Shown piece after piece: positions 8,059-16,119 of a stretch of DNA of 33,384 nt (the first letter of the stretch is position 1; every line of letters begins with the position of its first letter). Below the pieces are notes generated by a model, which searched no databases, was not told where the DNA came from, and saw only the letters and a program-made list of their open reading frames with translations. Where the stretch lies: IMG/VR virus record IMGVR_UViG_3300048062_000109, positions 1 to 33,384 of that record; one strand, written 5' to 3'. A program made the position numbers and the translations under genes. This stretch comes from a virus.

Positions 8059-10671
8059 TTATCTTCTTGGTTGTTGTACTAAAAGATTAAAGGAACTTCC
8101 ATCCGCTAATCTAACTACCGCAATACCTTCTCCTTCAGAAACATCTATCCTACTAATAGTAGTGTCCCTATTGAAATTTAAGGATACAGGGAATCCTCCT
8201 CCGGCAGGTCCTTCAGGTCCTTCAGGTCCTTGTGGTCCTTGTGGTCCTGTAGCCCCTGTCGCTCCTTTTGAACCCGCAGGTCCTTGTGGTCCTGTAGCTC
8301 CTGTCGCTCCTGTCGCTCCTTTTGAACCCGCAGGTCCTTGCGGTCCTGTCGCTCCATCTTTTCCATTAGCCCCCGGCAAACCCTCAGCACCGGCAGGGCC
8401 TCTTGCCCCTGTTGCACCTGCTGCGCCTGTATCTCCTTTAGGTCCTTGAGGACCTGTTCCCCCGGCAGCACCGGTATCTCCTTTAGGTCCTTGAGGGCCT
8501 ACACCTCCTGTTGCACCGGCAGCGCCTGTGTCTCCTTTAGGACCTTGCGGTCCTGTAGCGCCTGCTGCTCCTGCAGCCCCGGTTGAACCTTTAGCCCCGG
8601 TTGCCCCTCTTAAACTCGTTGTCTCGAACCTTGTTCCGTCCGTATAATCTAATACAAGATTGTACCCAACTTGCGCAGTCTTGGCAATCCCGTTACCCGT
8701 TGCACCGGCAGCACCCGCAGGGCCTCTTGCCCCTGTTGCACCTGCAGCACCTGTATCGCCTTTCGCTCCGGCAGGTCCTTGAGGACCTACTCCACCTGTA
8801 CTACCCGTACTTCCTTTCGGTCCTTGCGGTCCTTCAGGTCCTGTTGCTCCATCAGAACCATCCGCACCTGCTGCACCTGTACTTCCTTTTGCTCCGGCAG
8901 GTCCTTGCGGTCCTGTTGGTCCTGTTAATCCAATAGGTCCTTGAGAACCTGTATCACCTTTTGCTCCTGTATCACCTTTTGCTCCTGCAGGACCTCTTGC
9001 TCCGGTATCACCCTTTGCCCCCGCAGGACCTGTTAAACCTATTGGTCCTTGCGGACCTGTAGCACCTGCTGCGCCCGTTGCACCTTTTGCTCCTGCTGCT
9101 CCGGTATCACCCTTTGCTCCGGTAGCGCCTGCTGCGCCTGTCGCTCCACGAAGGCTTGTGGTTTGGAATCTTGTTCCGTCCGTGTAATCTAATACTAAGG
9201 TGTATCCGTCTTGCGCAGTCTTAGCGATTCCATTTCCTGTATCGCCCTTCGCTCCTGTACTACCCTTTGGCCCGGCAGGTCCTTGTGGCCCTGTCGCTCC
9301 GGCAGCCCCGGTTTCCCCTTGAATACCTTGAGGACCTTGAGCACCTGTAGCGCCCTTAAGTCCCTGAGGACCTTGAGGACCTACACCACCAACTGCCCCG
9401 GTATCACCCTTCGGGCCTTGTGCTCCTGTTGCACCACGTAGGCTTGTGGTTTCAAATCGAGTACCATCTGTGTAATCTAACACAAGGTTATACCCAACCT
9501 GAGCCGTCTTAGCTATGCCATTACCGGTATCTCCTTTAGCTCCCGTGCTTCCTTTAGCACCGGCAGGACCTGTCGCTCCTTGAATACCTTGAGGACCTTG
9601 AGCACCCGTGCTTCCTTTAGCACCCGTTTCCCCTTGAATACCTTGAGGACCTTTAGCACCCGTATCTCCTTTAGGCCCTTGAGGGCCAATAGAGGTTGGC
9701 ACTTCTACAGAGTTACCCCCACTAATGCTTAGTGTTGTACCTGATATGGCTAAGTCCTGTGTACTATCCTTGTCAGACCAAGATGCAGTAAGAGTACCAC
9801 CATCTTGCTGAGTAGCGGTTAATGTTTTTGTTGTTGTTCCTGTAACTGCAAGCTTTGTGATTTGGTTATTGTAAGCGCTATCCCAATTGGTGTTTGTAAC
9901 ATTTGTTAAAGCACCTAAGTTAGAAAGCCTTAAAGAGCCATTGGTATATAAATCTGAATCTACTAAATCAAACTGAGTACCACCTCTAATAATAAGAGGA
10001 TATCTATCTGCCTCTACTCCCTGCCATTCTTTAACGTGCCATACAAACCTATCGTTAAGGGTTGCATTATCTCTTAACTCAAAAACAAAATCAATTGAGT
10101 CGCTCTTTGGTTGAAACGCATAAATCCTTGCCCCATCATTATTTAAGGTCCAATCAAAACCTTTACCCGATGTTGGGAAAGTTCCTCCTAAATCTTTAAA
10201 TATTAAATCAGCCTGACTACCTAATGTTACGTTACCATTTAAAGTAAGGGCACTATTTGTTGTAGAACCTCTACCTGTAACTGTAGCTAAAGTATCAGAT
10301 TCTTTCGGTACTTGAGATAGAGTAATGTAGCCCGCACCATTAGTTAACTGATTGTTGTTGGTTATGTAGTTTGCATTAGTTGCGCCTGTATAACCAAGGT
10401 CTCCTAATGTCAATACCCTCGTTGTGTGCCCCGTAATAACACCATCAGTTAGTGTGAGTGATTTTACTACATTAGCACCTGAGGTGCTGAGGTTTGTATC
10501 TGTACCGATAGTTGTGTTACCGCTACTTGTTACGAACCCCGCTCCGTTAACGAGTTGATTATTGTTTGTAGGAATGGTAGTCGAGGTGAAGGCGTTAGCC
10601 CCCATCTCGTTACCATTTACAGTCATCGTCCCGTCAACATCAATTCCATCTTTGAATTTTATTGACGACAT
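8059..10671 (-). CDS. Collagen-like tail fibre protein
   Basis: An 870-aa fibre. Residues 1-327 are a beta-rich fibre shaft that starts [20 protein letters not shown] and carries NNNQLxNGAGyiT-type repeats. Residues about 328-830 are almost uninterrupted Gly-X-Y triplets ([13 protein letters not shown]), which fold as a collagen triple helix. The run is broken three times by a nearly identical spacer of about 33 residues (GNGIAKTAQ..., [18 protein letters not shown]) near residues 380, 477 and 657. The last 40 residues form a non-collagen cap ([20 protein letters not shown]). Collagen-like domains are common in phage fibres that reach the host surface. The DNA is internally repetitive, so repeat number is probably variable. 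Frames read on the opposite strand here are artefacts of the repeat. Confidence 0.9.
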   Translation of the reverse strand: MSSIKFKDGIDVDGTMTVNGNEMGANAFTSTTIPTNNNQLVNGAGFVTSSGNTTIGTDTNLSTSGANVVKSLTLTDGVITGHTTRVLTLGDLGYTGATNANYITNNNQLTNGAGYITLSQVPKESDTLATVTGRGSTTNSALTLNGNVTLGSQADLIFKDLGGTFPTSGKGFDWTLNNDGARIYAFQPKSDSIDFVFELRDNATLNDRFVWHVKEWQGVEADRYPLIIRGGTQFDLVDSDLYTNGSLRLSNLGALTNVTNTNWDSAYNNQITKLAVTGTTTKTLTATQQDGGTLTASWSDKDSTQDLAISGTTLSISGGNSVEVPTSIGPQGPKGDTGAKGPQGIQGETGAKGSTGAQGPQGIQGATGPAGAKGSTGAKGDTGNGIAKTAQVGYNLVLDYTDGTRFETTSLRGATGAQGPKGDTGAVGGVGPQGPQGLKGATGAQGPQGIQGETGAAGATGPQGPAGPKGSTGAKGDTGNGIAKTAQDGYTLVLDYTDGTRFQTTSLRGATGAAGATGAKGDTGAAGAKGATGAAGATGPQGPIGLTGPAGAKGDTGARGPAGAKGDTGAKGDTGSQGPIGLTGPTGPQGPAGAKGSTGAAGADGSDGATGPEGPQGPKGSTGSTGGVGPQGPAGAKGDTGAAGATGARGPAGAAGATGNGIAKTAQVGYNLVLDYTDGTRFETTSLRGATGAKGSTGAAGAAGATGPQGPKGDTGAAGATGGVGPQGPKGDTGAAGGTGPQGPKGDTGAAGATGARGPAGAEGLPGANGKDGATGPQGPAGSKGATGATGATGPQGPAGSKGATGATGPQGPQGPEGPEGPAGGGFPVSLNFNRDTTISRIDVSEGEGIAVVRLADGSSFNLLVQQPRR
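8190..9690. repeat. Internally repetitive DNA encoding Gly-X-Y triplets
   Basis: Short units such as ggtccttgaggacct and gctcctgtagcacctg recur in degenerate form across 1.5 kb on the plus strand, the complement of Gly-Pro-Gln/Gly-Ala-Thr codons. The stretch is more C-rich than its surroundings and is a likely place for slippage or recombination that changes fibre length. Confidence 0.8.
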
Positions 10672-10685
10672 ATATTTATTTTATT

Positions 10686-12536
10686 TTATCCAATCTGCTT
10701 AATCAAGACTCTTGCTCCGTTTGGTGGTAGTGGCTTAGTAGTCACAATATCAACATTATCTACATCTACCCTTACAACACCTACCATCAACGTCTCAAAT
10801 GTTTTGGTATCATAAACCTCAACCATAACGTCTTGACTTCCTAAGTTGTGATTAACTCTCCAAGGTATTGTCACACCATCACCGATTGTGGCTACAAACT
10901 CATTTCTACTTTTAATACAAACCTCAACATCATCACAGAAGTTTGTCACCTGTGATGAGGTAATCTGAATTGATGTATTAGAAATAGCCGTTACACGTCC
11001 CTTAGCATCTACAGTCACACTTGGTGTTTGCGTTGCAGAACCAAAGCTACCCGCAGTAACAACGTTAGGTAAGCTAACCGCACCGCTTGATACACTTAAT
11101 CCACCTGCAGTTGGGAAGTTTGCAATACCTTGAACTGTTGCGGTTGCAACGTCAATGTTTTTGTTTACTTCTGTCCAATCTGCTGCAGTCTTTGGAGCAT
11201 CAATATTAGCGATAACTAAATCACCAACCTCTAATGTAGGACTCCAAAATCCTGCAGGAACACCTGAGCCTGCTACAGTAACAACATAGGTCCAACCTTT
11301 CTTAACTCCCACAGAAGGAGCAGCAGTAGTTGCATCATATCCTCCTTGGAAGATAAGAGCACCTGAGCCTGCAAACGTAGTGTCTACATAGTTTTTAGTT
11401 GCAGCATCCTGAGCCGCAGTTGGGTCAGTAACGTCAGTAAGTTTATTTGAAGCAATGCTTAAGTCAGCAGTTGGTGCTCCAAACATACTAAGAGTAAGGT
11501 CCTTAATAAACGTTTTGTTTTGGTCTGCTCCTTTATCAAATAATCCAATTAAATAATCTGTCTTAGGGTCTATCGTTGCAGTTCTTGCAGGAAGTTCCGT
11601 AAGGTCAAGTACAATGTTTATTTTATCTGTTGCTGATGCTGAGGTATCAATACCTTCACCACCAACGAAAGTTAATGTGTTACCATTAGTAATGGTCTGC
11701 GCAGTACCGCTATCACCTGCTACGCTGAAAGATGTCATTGAACCCGCACTACCATTGCTTGCTGCAGTAATACGACCTTGAGCATCAACGGTGATGCTTG
11801 CAAGAGTATAGCTACCCGCAGTAACTGCGGTATTATCTAAGTCAATTACTATATCAGATATTGTTGTAGCGGTTGAAATACTTGATGATAAACCTACACC
11901 ACCTTTTATATTTACCGTGTCTTTATTAGCAATGCTATCAGCAGTTCCTGAATCAGCACCTAATGTCCAACTCTGATATCCGCCCGGAATAGAAGCCCAT
12001 ACGTTATCCCCTCTAAGGAATGTTGTATTGTTTGCAGTACCTGTTGCACTAAGGTCAGCGCCAATAGTTCCTGTAGTTGTAATAGTACCACCGGTTACGC
12101 TAACAAACGTACCGCTTGATGTACCAACAGAAGTTACTGTACCTGTGTTATCTGTAAATGGAAGAGTTGATATAGCAGTCTTTTTAACATTACTATCAGT
12201 CTCATCACTAATAATGATAAGGTCCGTATCTACAACTGCAGGTGCTGCAGGAGCGGAAAGAATAATGTTGTCACTACCTAAGTAATCAACGCTAACAGTA
12301 ACCGTACCTGATGTACCACCACCGGACAAACCTGTACCGGCAGTCACACCTGCGATGTCACCGCTTCCATCTAACTCAATCCAAGCACTACCTGAGTAAT
12401 ACTTAAATGTTTTGCTTGTTGTGTTGAAAATGATTTGCCCCGCAAATCCCGTAGGGTCGGAGGCTACCTGTTGTAAGGAGGCGTTTAATAACTGATTCTC
12501 CTCTAAGTTTAAATTGTCTAAATACCTAATTGCCAT
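10686..12536 (-). CDS. Tail fibre protein
   Basis: A 616-aa fibre rich in Gly/Ser/Thr. It has repeats of the type VTAGSYTLASITVDAQGRIT and VTAGSFGSATQTPSVTVDAK, GRVTAISN, the A-x-x-D-A-x-G-R-V/I-T beta repeat found in many phage fibres. Segments IASNKLTDVTDPTAAQDAAT and KNYVDTTFAG are also classic fibre motifs. The C-terminal ~70 residues (IPWRVNHNLGSQDVMVEVYD, ending RVLIKQIG) match the 'xHNLGxxxVxVxVYD' end domain shared with the next gene (WVVNHNLNKYCSVSVVDSAG). It lies 14 bp from the collagen-like fibre gene. Probably part of the distal tail or adsorption apparatus. Confidence 0.82.
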   Translation of the reverse strand: MAIRYLDNLNLEENQLLNASLQQVASDPTGFAGQIIFNTTSKTFKYYSGSAWIELDGSGDIAGVTAGTGLSGGGTSGTVTVSVDYLGSDNIILSAPAAPAVVDTDLIIISDETDSNVKKTAISTLPFTDNTGTVTSVGTSSGTFVSVTGGTITTTGTIGADLSATGTANNTTFLRGDNVWASIPGGYQSWTLGADSGTADSIANKDTVNIKGGVGLSSSISTATTISDIVIDLDNTAVTAGSYTLASITVDAQGRITAASNGSAGSMTSFSVAGDSGTAQTITNGNTLTFVGGEGIDTSASATDKINIVLDLTELPARTATIDPKTDYLIGLFDKGADQNKTFIKDLTLSMFGAPTADLSIASNKLTDVTDPTAAQDAATKNYVDTTFAGSGALIFQGGYDATTAAPSVGVKKGWTYVVTVAGSGVPAGFWSPTLEVGDLVIANIDAPKTAADWTEVNKNIDVATATVQGIANFPTAGGLSVSSGAVSLPNVVTAGSFGSATQTPSVTVDAKGRVTAISNTSIQITSSQVTNFCDDVEVCIKSRNEFVATIGDGVTIPWRVNHNLGSQDVMVEVYDTKTFETLMVGVVRVDVDNVDIVTTKPLPPNGARVLIKQIG

Positions 12537-12553
12537 AACTTATTTTTTTTCTT

Positions 12554-13285
12554 TTAGTTAAAATACGCCTCGCCCGAAAACGGAGCGCTAAATGTTATTG
12601 TTACTGTGTCCAAGCTATTGTAATCGATAGTGCCTAATACTTCAGTACCCGCACTATCTACAACGGATACAGAACAATATTTATTTAAGTTATGGTTCAC
12701 CACCCAAACCGCAGAAGGAGTACCTTGAACGTATACAAAATTCTTGTCAGGTATTGGTGAAGGCCCAATTGAATTTAGCTGCAACAAAGATAAGAAATAT
12801 TCTTCGTTCTTTTTAAACACGCCATTACTTGAAACGTGTGTTAAACCGATGTCGTAAAACAACGGTTCATTTATATCTTGGTTAGATGAGTTCCACTTAT
12901 ATATAGCCCAATCTGATACATTACTCGCCTTTGTAATAAGCACATAAGCACCTATCAGAGGTGAGGTGTAAAAAGTTTCTACCTGAGCCATAGCCAATGT
13001 ATACTGACTAAACTTTAAATCTGTAATACTGCTGAATGGTACTGTCTCACTCGATTGTGGATTTGTAAATGAAATTGTACCATTATCCCTTAAATCACCC
13101 GTTTGCCAATCCTGATACCTGTACATTAAAGATTGAGATTCAATCTTATTTGCCGAATTTAAAAATGCGGCAACTTTGTTTACTGTAAAATTCTTTGTGG
13201 CATTAGCAAACGCAGCATCAGAGCCAATCCACTTGTCTCCCCCTGATATTGCTTCGTCTATTGGGTATGTGCTAATTCTTGCCAT
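12554..13285 (-). CDS. Tail/fibre-associated structural protein
   Basis: A 243-aa protein whose N-terminus (MARISTYPIDEAISGGDKWI, then GSD) is paralogous to that of the 6604-7758 gene, suggesting a shared virion docking domain. Its C-terminus (VWVVNHNLNKYCSVSVVDSA, SAPFSGEAYFN) matches the end domain of the 616-aa fibre. The middle (about residues 50-180) is unrecognised. It looks like a short member of the same fibre set, perhaps an adaptor. A -7 box lies 24 bp upstream of the start. Confidence 0.72.
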   Translation of the reverse strand: MARISTYPIDEAISGGDKWIGSDAAFANATKNFTVNKVAAFLNSANKIESQSLMYRYQDWQTGDLRDNGTISFTNPQSSETVPFSSITDLKFSQYTLAMAQVETFYTSPLIGAYVLITKASNVSDWAIYKWNSSNQDINEPLFYDIGLTHVSSNGVFKKNEEYFLSLLQLNSIGPSPIPDKNFVYVQGTPSAVWVVNHNLNKYCSVSVVDSAGTEVLGTIDYNSLDTVTITFSAPFSGEAYFN

Positions 13286-13308
13286 ATATGTAACCTCGTT
13301 TTAAAATA

Positions 13309-13316
13309 CAAAGGTA
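13309..13316 (-). promoter_or_regulatory. Possible -7 box (TACCTTTG) for the tail-fibre genes
   Basis: TACCTTTG on the minus strand fits TAnnTTTG and lies in the 44-bp gap before the 243-aa structural gene. A small inverted repeat (ACTGAT/ATCAGT, 13316-13334) sits just upstream of it, on the lysis-gene side. No good -33 TTTG was seen. Confidence 0.35.
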
Positions 13317-13329
13317 CTGATTTTAATTA

Positions 13330-13722
13330 TCAGTTTTTTTCGGAGTAAGTCTTAATCATCTTCTCTCCGGTACGTCCAATAACGTATCCACCAATACCTA
13401 ATTGTAATAAGTTCCAAAACTCATTTTCAAGTGGGGGTATGGGTAATCCGAATAGTGGAGCGATAAACTTTACATATATAACTATAAATCCAAAAGCTAA
13501 CATAAGAATAGGTCTCCAACTTCTTTGTAGCCAATTACCTTTTGCTTCTGTGATTATAACATCAGTTTGCATTTTCTGCAACTCAAGCTGCTTATCTAAA
13601 AGCATTTTCTGAATTGCTGCCTTGGCAGCAATTTTTTCTTCTTTAGAAGTGAATAGATTGTCCAAGCCATCCATAATGTCTTTTACAACGCTTCCCCCGA
13701 ACCAATCTAATATCTTCTTCAT
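13330..13722 (-). CDS. Holin-like protein of the 3TM type
   Basis: A 130-aa membrane protein. An amphipathic, charged N-terminal half (KEEKIAAKAAIQKMLLDKQL) leads to NWLQRSWRPILMLAFGFIVI, then two further hydrophobic stretches (YVKFIAPLFGLPIPP and FWNLLQLGIGGYVIGRTGEK). This arrangement, with W-x-x-R-S-W-R-P before the first membrane segment, is the signature of the '3TMs holin' family found in phages and gene-transfer agents. It lies next to the amidase (4-bp overlap), which supports a role in lysis by making inner-membrane holes at the end of infection. Confidence 0.78.
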   Translation of the reverse strand: MKKILDWFGGSVVKDIMDGLDNLFTSKEEKIAAKAAIQKMLLDKQLELQKMQTDVIITEAKGNWLQRSWRPILMLAFGFIVIYVKFIAPLFGLPIPPLENEFWNLLQLGIGGYVIGRTGEKMIKTYSEKN

Positions 13723-14135
13723 ATAAACTTATATTCTTTCGTAGCATCAAAACTTGGGCAGGCTTTCGCTGCAAAATCTCTATGGCCGTGAATCTTTACA
13801 TCATCACCATAGATTGATTTTAAAGTAATCAGCAGATTAGTTAAACTCTTCTTTTGCTCTTCTGTTCTTGTATCTTTCGGTGTCTTACCATCTTCTTCTA
13901 CACCTCCGACATAGCAAATACCTATGCTATTTTTATTTTGTCCAATGGTGTGAGCACCTGACCTGATAATAGGTCTGCCGATTTCAACTCGGCCATCTAA
14001 TAGAATCACATAATGATATCCGATGTCTGACCATCCTCGACCATCTACGTGCCATCTTTTAATGGTTTCTGTACTTATATCTTGCCCCTCTCGTGTTGCT
14101 GAGCAATGAACAATAATTTTATTTATTGCCCTCAT
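13719..14135 (-). CDS. N-acetylmuramoyl-L-alanine amidase (endolysin)
   Basis: A 138-aa amidase-2 domain protein similar in size and motifs to T7 lysozyme-type amidases. It cleaves the bond between muramic acid and L-alanine in peptidoglycan. Zinc ligands are visible: His10 in IIVHCSATREG, the His in GAHTIGQNKNSIGICYVGG (about residue 68) or its neighbour, and a C-terminal pair in HGHRDFAAKACPSFD (about residues 116-130). The catalytic Tyr is in SDIGYHYVILLDGRVE. It has no signal peptide, so access to the wall depends on the adjacent holin-like proteins. Overlaps with both neighbours show a compact lysis cassette. Confidence 0.9.
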   Translation of the reverse strand: MRAINKIIVHCSATREGQDISTETIKRWHVDGRGWSDIGYHYVILLDGRVEIGRPIIRSGAHTIGQNKNSIGICYVGGVEEDGKTPKDTRTEEQKKSLTNLLITLKSIYGDDVKIHGHRDFAAKACPSFDATKEYKFI

Positions 14136-14298
14136 TATTTTTTTTTCTACGCTCCTTGTCTAACAAGTACCAACGTTGTGCAGTATATCCAATGGATAAT
14201 ACCAACAACATTATTTTTAATATCATATCAATCTGCGAGTACGACAAGGCGAATGCGCTTGCGTTTAAAAAATATATTTTTAAATCTGACATAGTCAT
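14119..14298 (-). CDS. Small single-span membrane protein, possible second holin
   Basis: Starting at the ATG at 14298, this is a 59-aa protein with one clear hydrophobic segment (IDMILKIMLLVLSIGYTA, about residues 23-40), a short moderately hydrophobic N-terminus, and a strongly basic tail (KERRKKNNEGNK). It overlaps the amidase start by 17 bp. Size, topology and position suggest a small holin, pinholin or holin regulator. I prefer this start to an upstream one because it follows the stop of the CGCGKRRK gene by 1 bp. Confidence 0.65.
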   Translation of the reverse strand: MTMSDLKIYFLNASAFALSYSQIDMILKIMLLVLSIGYTAQRWYLLDKERRKKNNEGNK

Positions 14299-14299
14299 T

Positions 14300-14464
14300 T
14301 TATTCCTTATTATGGTTATAAGGGAACAACTCGTTAAGGGTCTTACGTCTCTTCCCACAACCGCAATCTTTGCCTGTTGCTTTGCTGACAGTATCAACAA
14401 CCTTCTTAATTCCTGTTGCTGATGTTACTTTGTGAATCGTATCTCCTAACCCTTTAGATTTCAT
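14300..14464 (-). CDS. Small conserved phage protein with CGCGKRRKxLN motif
   Basis: A 54-aa protein beginning MKSKGLGDTIHKVTSATGIK and ending in CGCGKRRKTLNELFPYNHNK. I recognise this C-terminal pattern (Cys-Gly-Cys-Gly plus a basic run, then a Leu-Asn-...-Phe-Pro-Tyr end) as a recurrent small late protein of Bacteroidota phages with no known function. It ends 1 bp before the ATG of the downstream membrane protein. The paired cysteines and basic residues could bind metal or nucleic acid. Confidence 0.7.
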   Translation of the reverse strand: MKSKGLGDTIHKVTSATGIKKVVDTVSKATGKDCGCGKRRKTLNELFPYNHNKE

Positions 14465-14470
14465 ATCATT

Positions 14471-14611
14471 TTATTTTTTACAAGTGCATAGCTTATAAGG
14501 GCAGTCCGTTGTCTTAAACATAAGTTTAGACACTAACTTGTTCCAAGAGCATTGGAATTTACACCACACTCTTTGAATCCATAGCCCTGCTTTTACTAAT
14601 AGCTTTCCCAT
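14471..14611 (-). CDS. Small Cys/Lys-rich protein
   Basis: A 46-aa frame: MGKLLVKAGLWIQRVWCKFQ, then CSWNKLVSKLMFKTTDCPYK and LCTCKK. It has four cysteines and three tryptophans and is strongly basic. It is preceded 17 bp upstream by a TATCTTTG -7 box and followed 6 bp later by the next gene, which support it as real. Function unknown. Confidence 0.55.
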   Translation of the reverse strand: MGKLLVKAGLWIQRVWCKFQCSWNKLVSKLMFKTTDCPYKLCTCKK

Positions 14612-14627
14612 AATTATTTGTTTGCTA

Positions 14628-14635
14628 CAAAGATA
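14628..14635 (-). promoter_or_regulatory. Bacteroidota-type -7 box (TATCTTTG)
   Basis: CAAAGATA on the plus strand reads TATCTTTG on the minus strand, in the 49-bp gap between two minus-strand genes, 16 bp before the downstream ATG. The 15-bp string TTTGCTACAAAGATA is identical to that at 16092-16106, another promoter. It would drive the lysis genes. Confidence 0.55.
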
Positions 14636-14660
14636 GCTTTTATATATTATTAATTTTCGT

Positions 14661-14951
14661 CTAATACTTGCCTTTCTTGCTCTTAGGAGAAGAGGCCGTA
14701 CTCTTACCCGGACCGCCCCACAACTTCTTACAAGCCCAATATCTTGCGCTCAACTTGTTGGTAGCAGTTCCGCATTTGTGGCGTGCTCTAAATGATTTGC
14801 GTGCGGCAGCAGAATAGTTATGACCATAGCCCTTTGCGCCAAAGTGAATTAATTTCTCCTTGCCGTTAGCACAAGCCTTAACCATTTTTTTCTTACCCGC
14901 CCTGTCGCTTGCTTTCACGACATTGCATTTCATTTTTTTCTTATCAGCCAT
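14661..14951 (-). CDS. Small basic virus protein with HFGAKGYG / RARHxC motif
   Basis: A 96-aa, very basic protein. Its core is LIHFGAKGYGHNYSAAARKS followed by FRARHKCGTATNKLSARYWA and CKKLWGG. This core is a recurring small domain in marine phages and large DNA viruses, with conserved HFG, RARH, two Cys and a W. The function is not established. The tail (PGKSTASSPKSKKGKY) is Ser/Lys-rich. It overlaps the upstream gene by 1 bp and belongs to a run of four basic proteins that may be packaged or DNA-bound in the virion (inference from charge and late position). Confidence 0.72.
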   Translation of the reverse strand: MADKKKMKCNVVKASDRAGKKKMVKACANGKEKLIHFGAKGYGHNYSAAARKSFRARHKCGTATNKLSARYWACKKLWGGPGKSTASSPKSKKGKY

Positions 14952-15310
14952 TATGATTTCGCTTTATTATTAAAACGATTTTGTTGCTTATTAAGTCTTT
15001 TTGTTGCTCTATTAAATATTCTTGATGCTCGTTTAGTATTCTTGATAGTTCTTACACTTCCCCTTGGATTTGAAGAAGTATTCTTTGCTATCTTCAAACT
15101 TCCATCATCCTGTAACGTGTACGACTTTCTTTTTACCTTCTCTCCCTTTACTGTTTTTTTAAATATACGATTACTGCTTACAATAGTAGAGTGGCTGCTT
15201 CTTTTCACTTTGTCATTCTTCACTCTGCTTAATGAAGCAGTAGTTACTGTTGCTTTTTGTCTTGCCTTGCAATCCATTAAAGCCTGTCCTTTTAATCCTT
15301 TACAACTCAT
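14951..15310 (-). CDS. Highly basic protein of unknown function
   Basis: A 119-aa protein with roughly one third Lys/Arg and many Ser/Thr/Asn. It starts MSCKGLKGQALMDCKARQKA, with two Cys nine residues apart, and ends in RIFNRATKRLNKQQNRFNNK. No domain recognised; probably disordered or DNA-binding. It overlaps both neighbours by a single base (TAATG type), so translation is coupled within the basic-protein cluster. Confidence 0.65.
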   Translation of the reverse strand: MSCKGLKGQALMDCKARQKATVTTASLSRVKNDKVKRSSHSTIVSSNRIFKKTVKGEKVKRKSYTLQDDGSLKIAKNTSSNPRGSVRTIKNTKRASRIFNRATKRLNKQQNRFNNKAKS

Positions 15311-15669
15311 TATTTCTTTTTTCTAACTGATTTAACTTTTTTTCCACCTGCTCCTTGTTTTCCAATCCTCGCTTTTTCTGCCTGCTTTTTTCTTAGCGTG
15401 CTTTTAGACATCTCTGACTTTGTAACCGGTGTCTTTGAAGACACTCTTCTTGATGGTCTACAGTATTCGCTTTTGTTTCCTGTGCCACAAGGTTTCCCCG
15501 TTCTTGTATCTATCCACTTCTCGGCAGTCCATCTTTTTAGATTAGACCCTGCTTTAGATTTGCGAACCTTTCCTTTTGACTTACGACACTTAGCGGTAGC
15601 CTGTGCAGCACGTGCTGACCACTTACCGTAACTCTTCATTACTTTTCTATAGCAAGCATCTTTAGGCAT
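15310..15669 (-). CDS. DUF5872-like basic protein
   Basis: A 119-aa basic protein with two recognisable parts. The N-terminal part is DACYRKVMKSYGKWSARAAQ followed by ATAKCRKSKGK, a short Cys-bearing motif widespread in phages and giant viruses. The middle part is LKRWTAEKWIDTRTGKPCGT, then GNKSEYCRPSRRVSSKTP, which matches my memory of DUF5872, a domain shared with phycodnavirus-type large eukaryotic viruses and marine phages. Function unknown; the conserved Cys/Arg/Trp suggest a small metal-dependent nucleic-acid-binding fold. One copy of the 16-bp palindrome (15429-15444) falls exactly on the V-S-S-K-T codons. It ends 1 base into the next gene. Confidence 0.72.
   Translation of the reverse strand: MPKDACYRKVMKSYGKWSARAAQATAKCRKSKGKVRKSKAGSNLKRWTAEKWIDTRTGKPCGTGNKSEYCRPSRRVSSKTPVTKSEMSKSTLRKKQAEKARIGKQGAGGKKVKSVRKKK
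15429..15444. repeat. 16-bp palindrome, copy 2 along the map (GTGTCTTTGAAGACAC), in a coding region
   Basis: Exact copy in the DUF5872-like gene. Minus-strand reading gives V-S-S-K-T-P, which also happens to be a family-conserved peptide, so this copy alone could be coincidental. Confidence 0.85.
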
Positions 15670-15803
15670 TACTTTTTCTTTTTACCACAAGAAGCGTAAA
15701 CGCTATTTGAAATTTGTTTGTTCGATGGTAATCCAAACTTTTCAGGTTTGCCACCCATTGATTTATTTGCTCCTGTGAAATAAGGTTTTATTGCTTTATT
15801 CAT
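15669..15803 (-). CDS. Small protein of 44 aa
   Basis: An ATG at 15803 opens a 44-codon frame: MNKAIKPYFTGANKSMGGKP, then EKFGLPSNKQISNSVYASCG and KKKK. Its stop overlaps the next ATG (TAATG), as in the rest of the cluster, which is the main reason to accept it. Basic, no domain recognised. Confidence 0.6.
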   Translation of the reverse strand: MNKAIKPYFTGANKSMGGKPEKFGLPSNKQISNSVYASCGKKKK

Positions 15804-15814
15804 TTTTTTGTTTT

Positions 15815-16081
15815 TTATGCGTTTCCTCTTCTGTTTCTAAATCTACTGCCCGCAGTTCTGCGTTTCTTATTATAGTAGTTAATAGGAGACTTGGTGCTTC
15901 CGAGCTGAGCCATACCTTTTAATGTAGGGGTAGAGGTCTGCTCTTTTAATGAATAGTTAGTGTTGCTCCACTTTGTAACATCTGAATTCTTAAACGTGAA
16001 TTGGTCTAAGTCTATTTTGTTATCAGATATATCTCCCTTGGTATACTTCTTACTATCCTTCTTTTTACCCTTATCTGCCAT
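15815..16081 (-). CDS. Basic protein of unknown function, first of the basic cluster
   Basis: An 88-aa protein starting MADKGKKKDSKKYTKGDISD and ending RRTAGSRFRNRRGNA, with a less charged centre (FKNSDVTKWSNTNYSLKEQT). No domain recognised. It is the first gene after the face-to-face promoter pair at 16088-16106, and its mRNA would start within about 15 nt of the ATG, so it is nearly leaderless. Probably a minor virion or DNA-associated protein by location and charge. Confidence 0.62.
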   Translation of the reverse strand: MADKGKKKDSKKYTKGDISDNKIDLDQFTFKNSDVTKWSNTNYSLKEQTSTPTLKGMAQLGSTKSPINYYNKKRRTAGSRFRNRRGNA

Positions 16082-16087
16082 AATTTG

Positions 16088-16106
16088 TATCTTTGCTACA
16101 AAGATA
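16088..16106. promoter_or_regulatory. Two face-to-face -7 boxes forming a perfect inverted repeat
   Basis: TATCTTTG (16088-16095, plus strand) and its reverse complement CAAAGATA (16099-16106) are separated by CTA. Each fits TAnnTTTG. The plus-strand box reads toward the winged-helix gene (ATG 16120); the minus-strand box reads toward the basic-protein gene (ATG 16081). The two promoters would compete for polymerase, and the inverted repeat is itself a possible regulator site. Confidence 0.6.
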
Positions 16107-16119
16107 TGAATTTAATTTG

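Noticed and set aside
8162-8936. Several plus-strand frames (Pro/Leu/Ser/Cys-rich) opposite the collagen-like gene
   Set aside because: They are the antisense of Gly-X-Y repeats and have the skewed composition expected from that; no start context or domain.
6604-12536. A diversity-generating retroelement acting on the fibre genes
   Set aside because: No reverse transcriptase gene or template/variable repeat pair was seen in the window.
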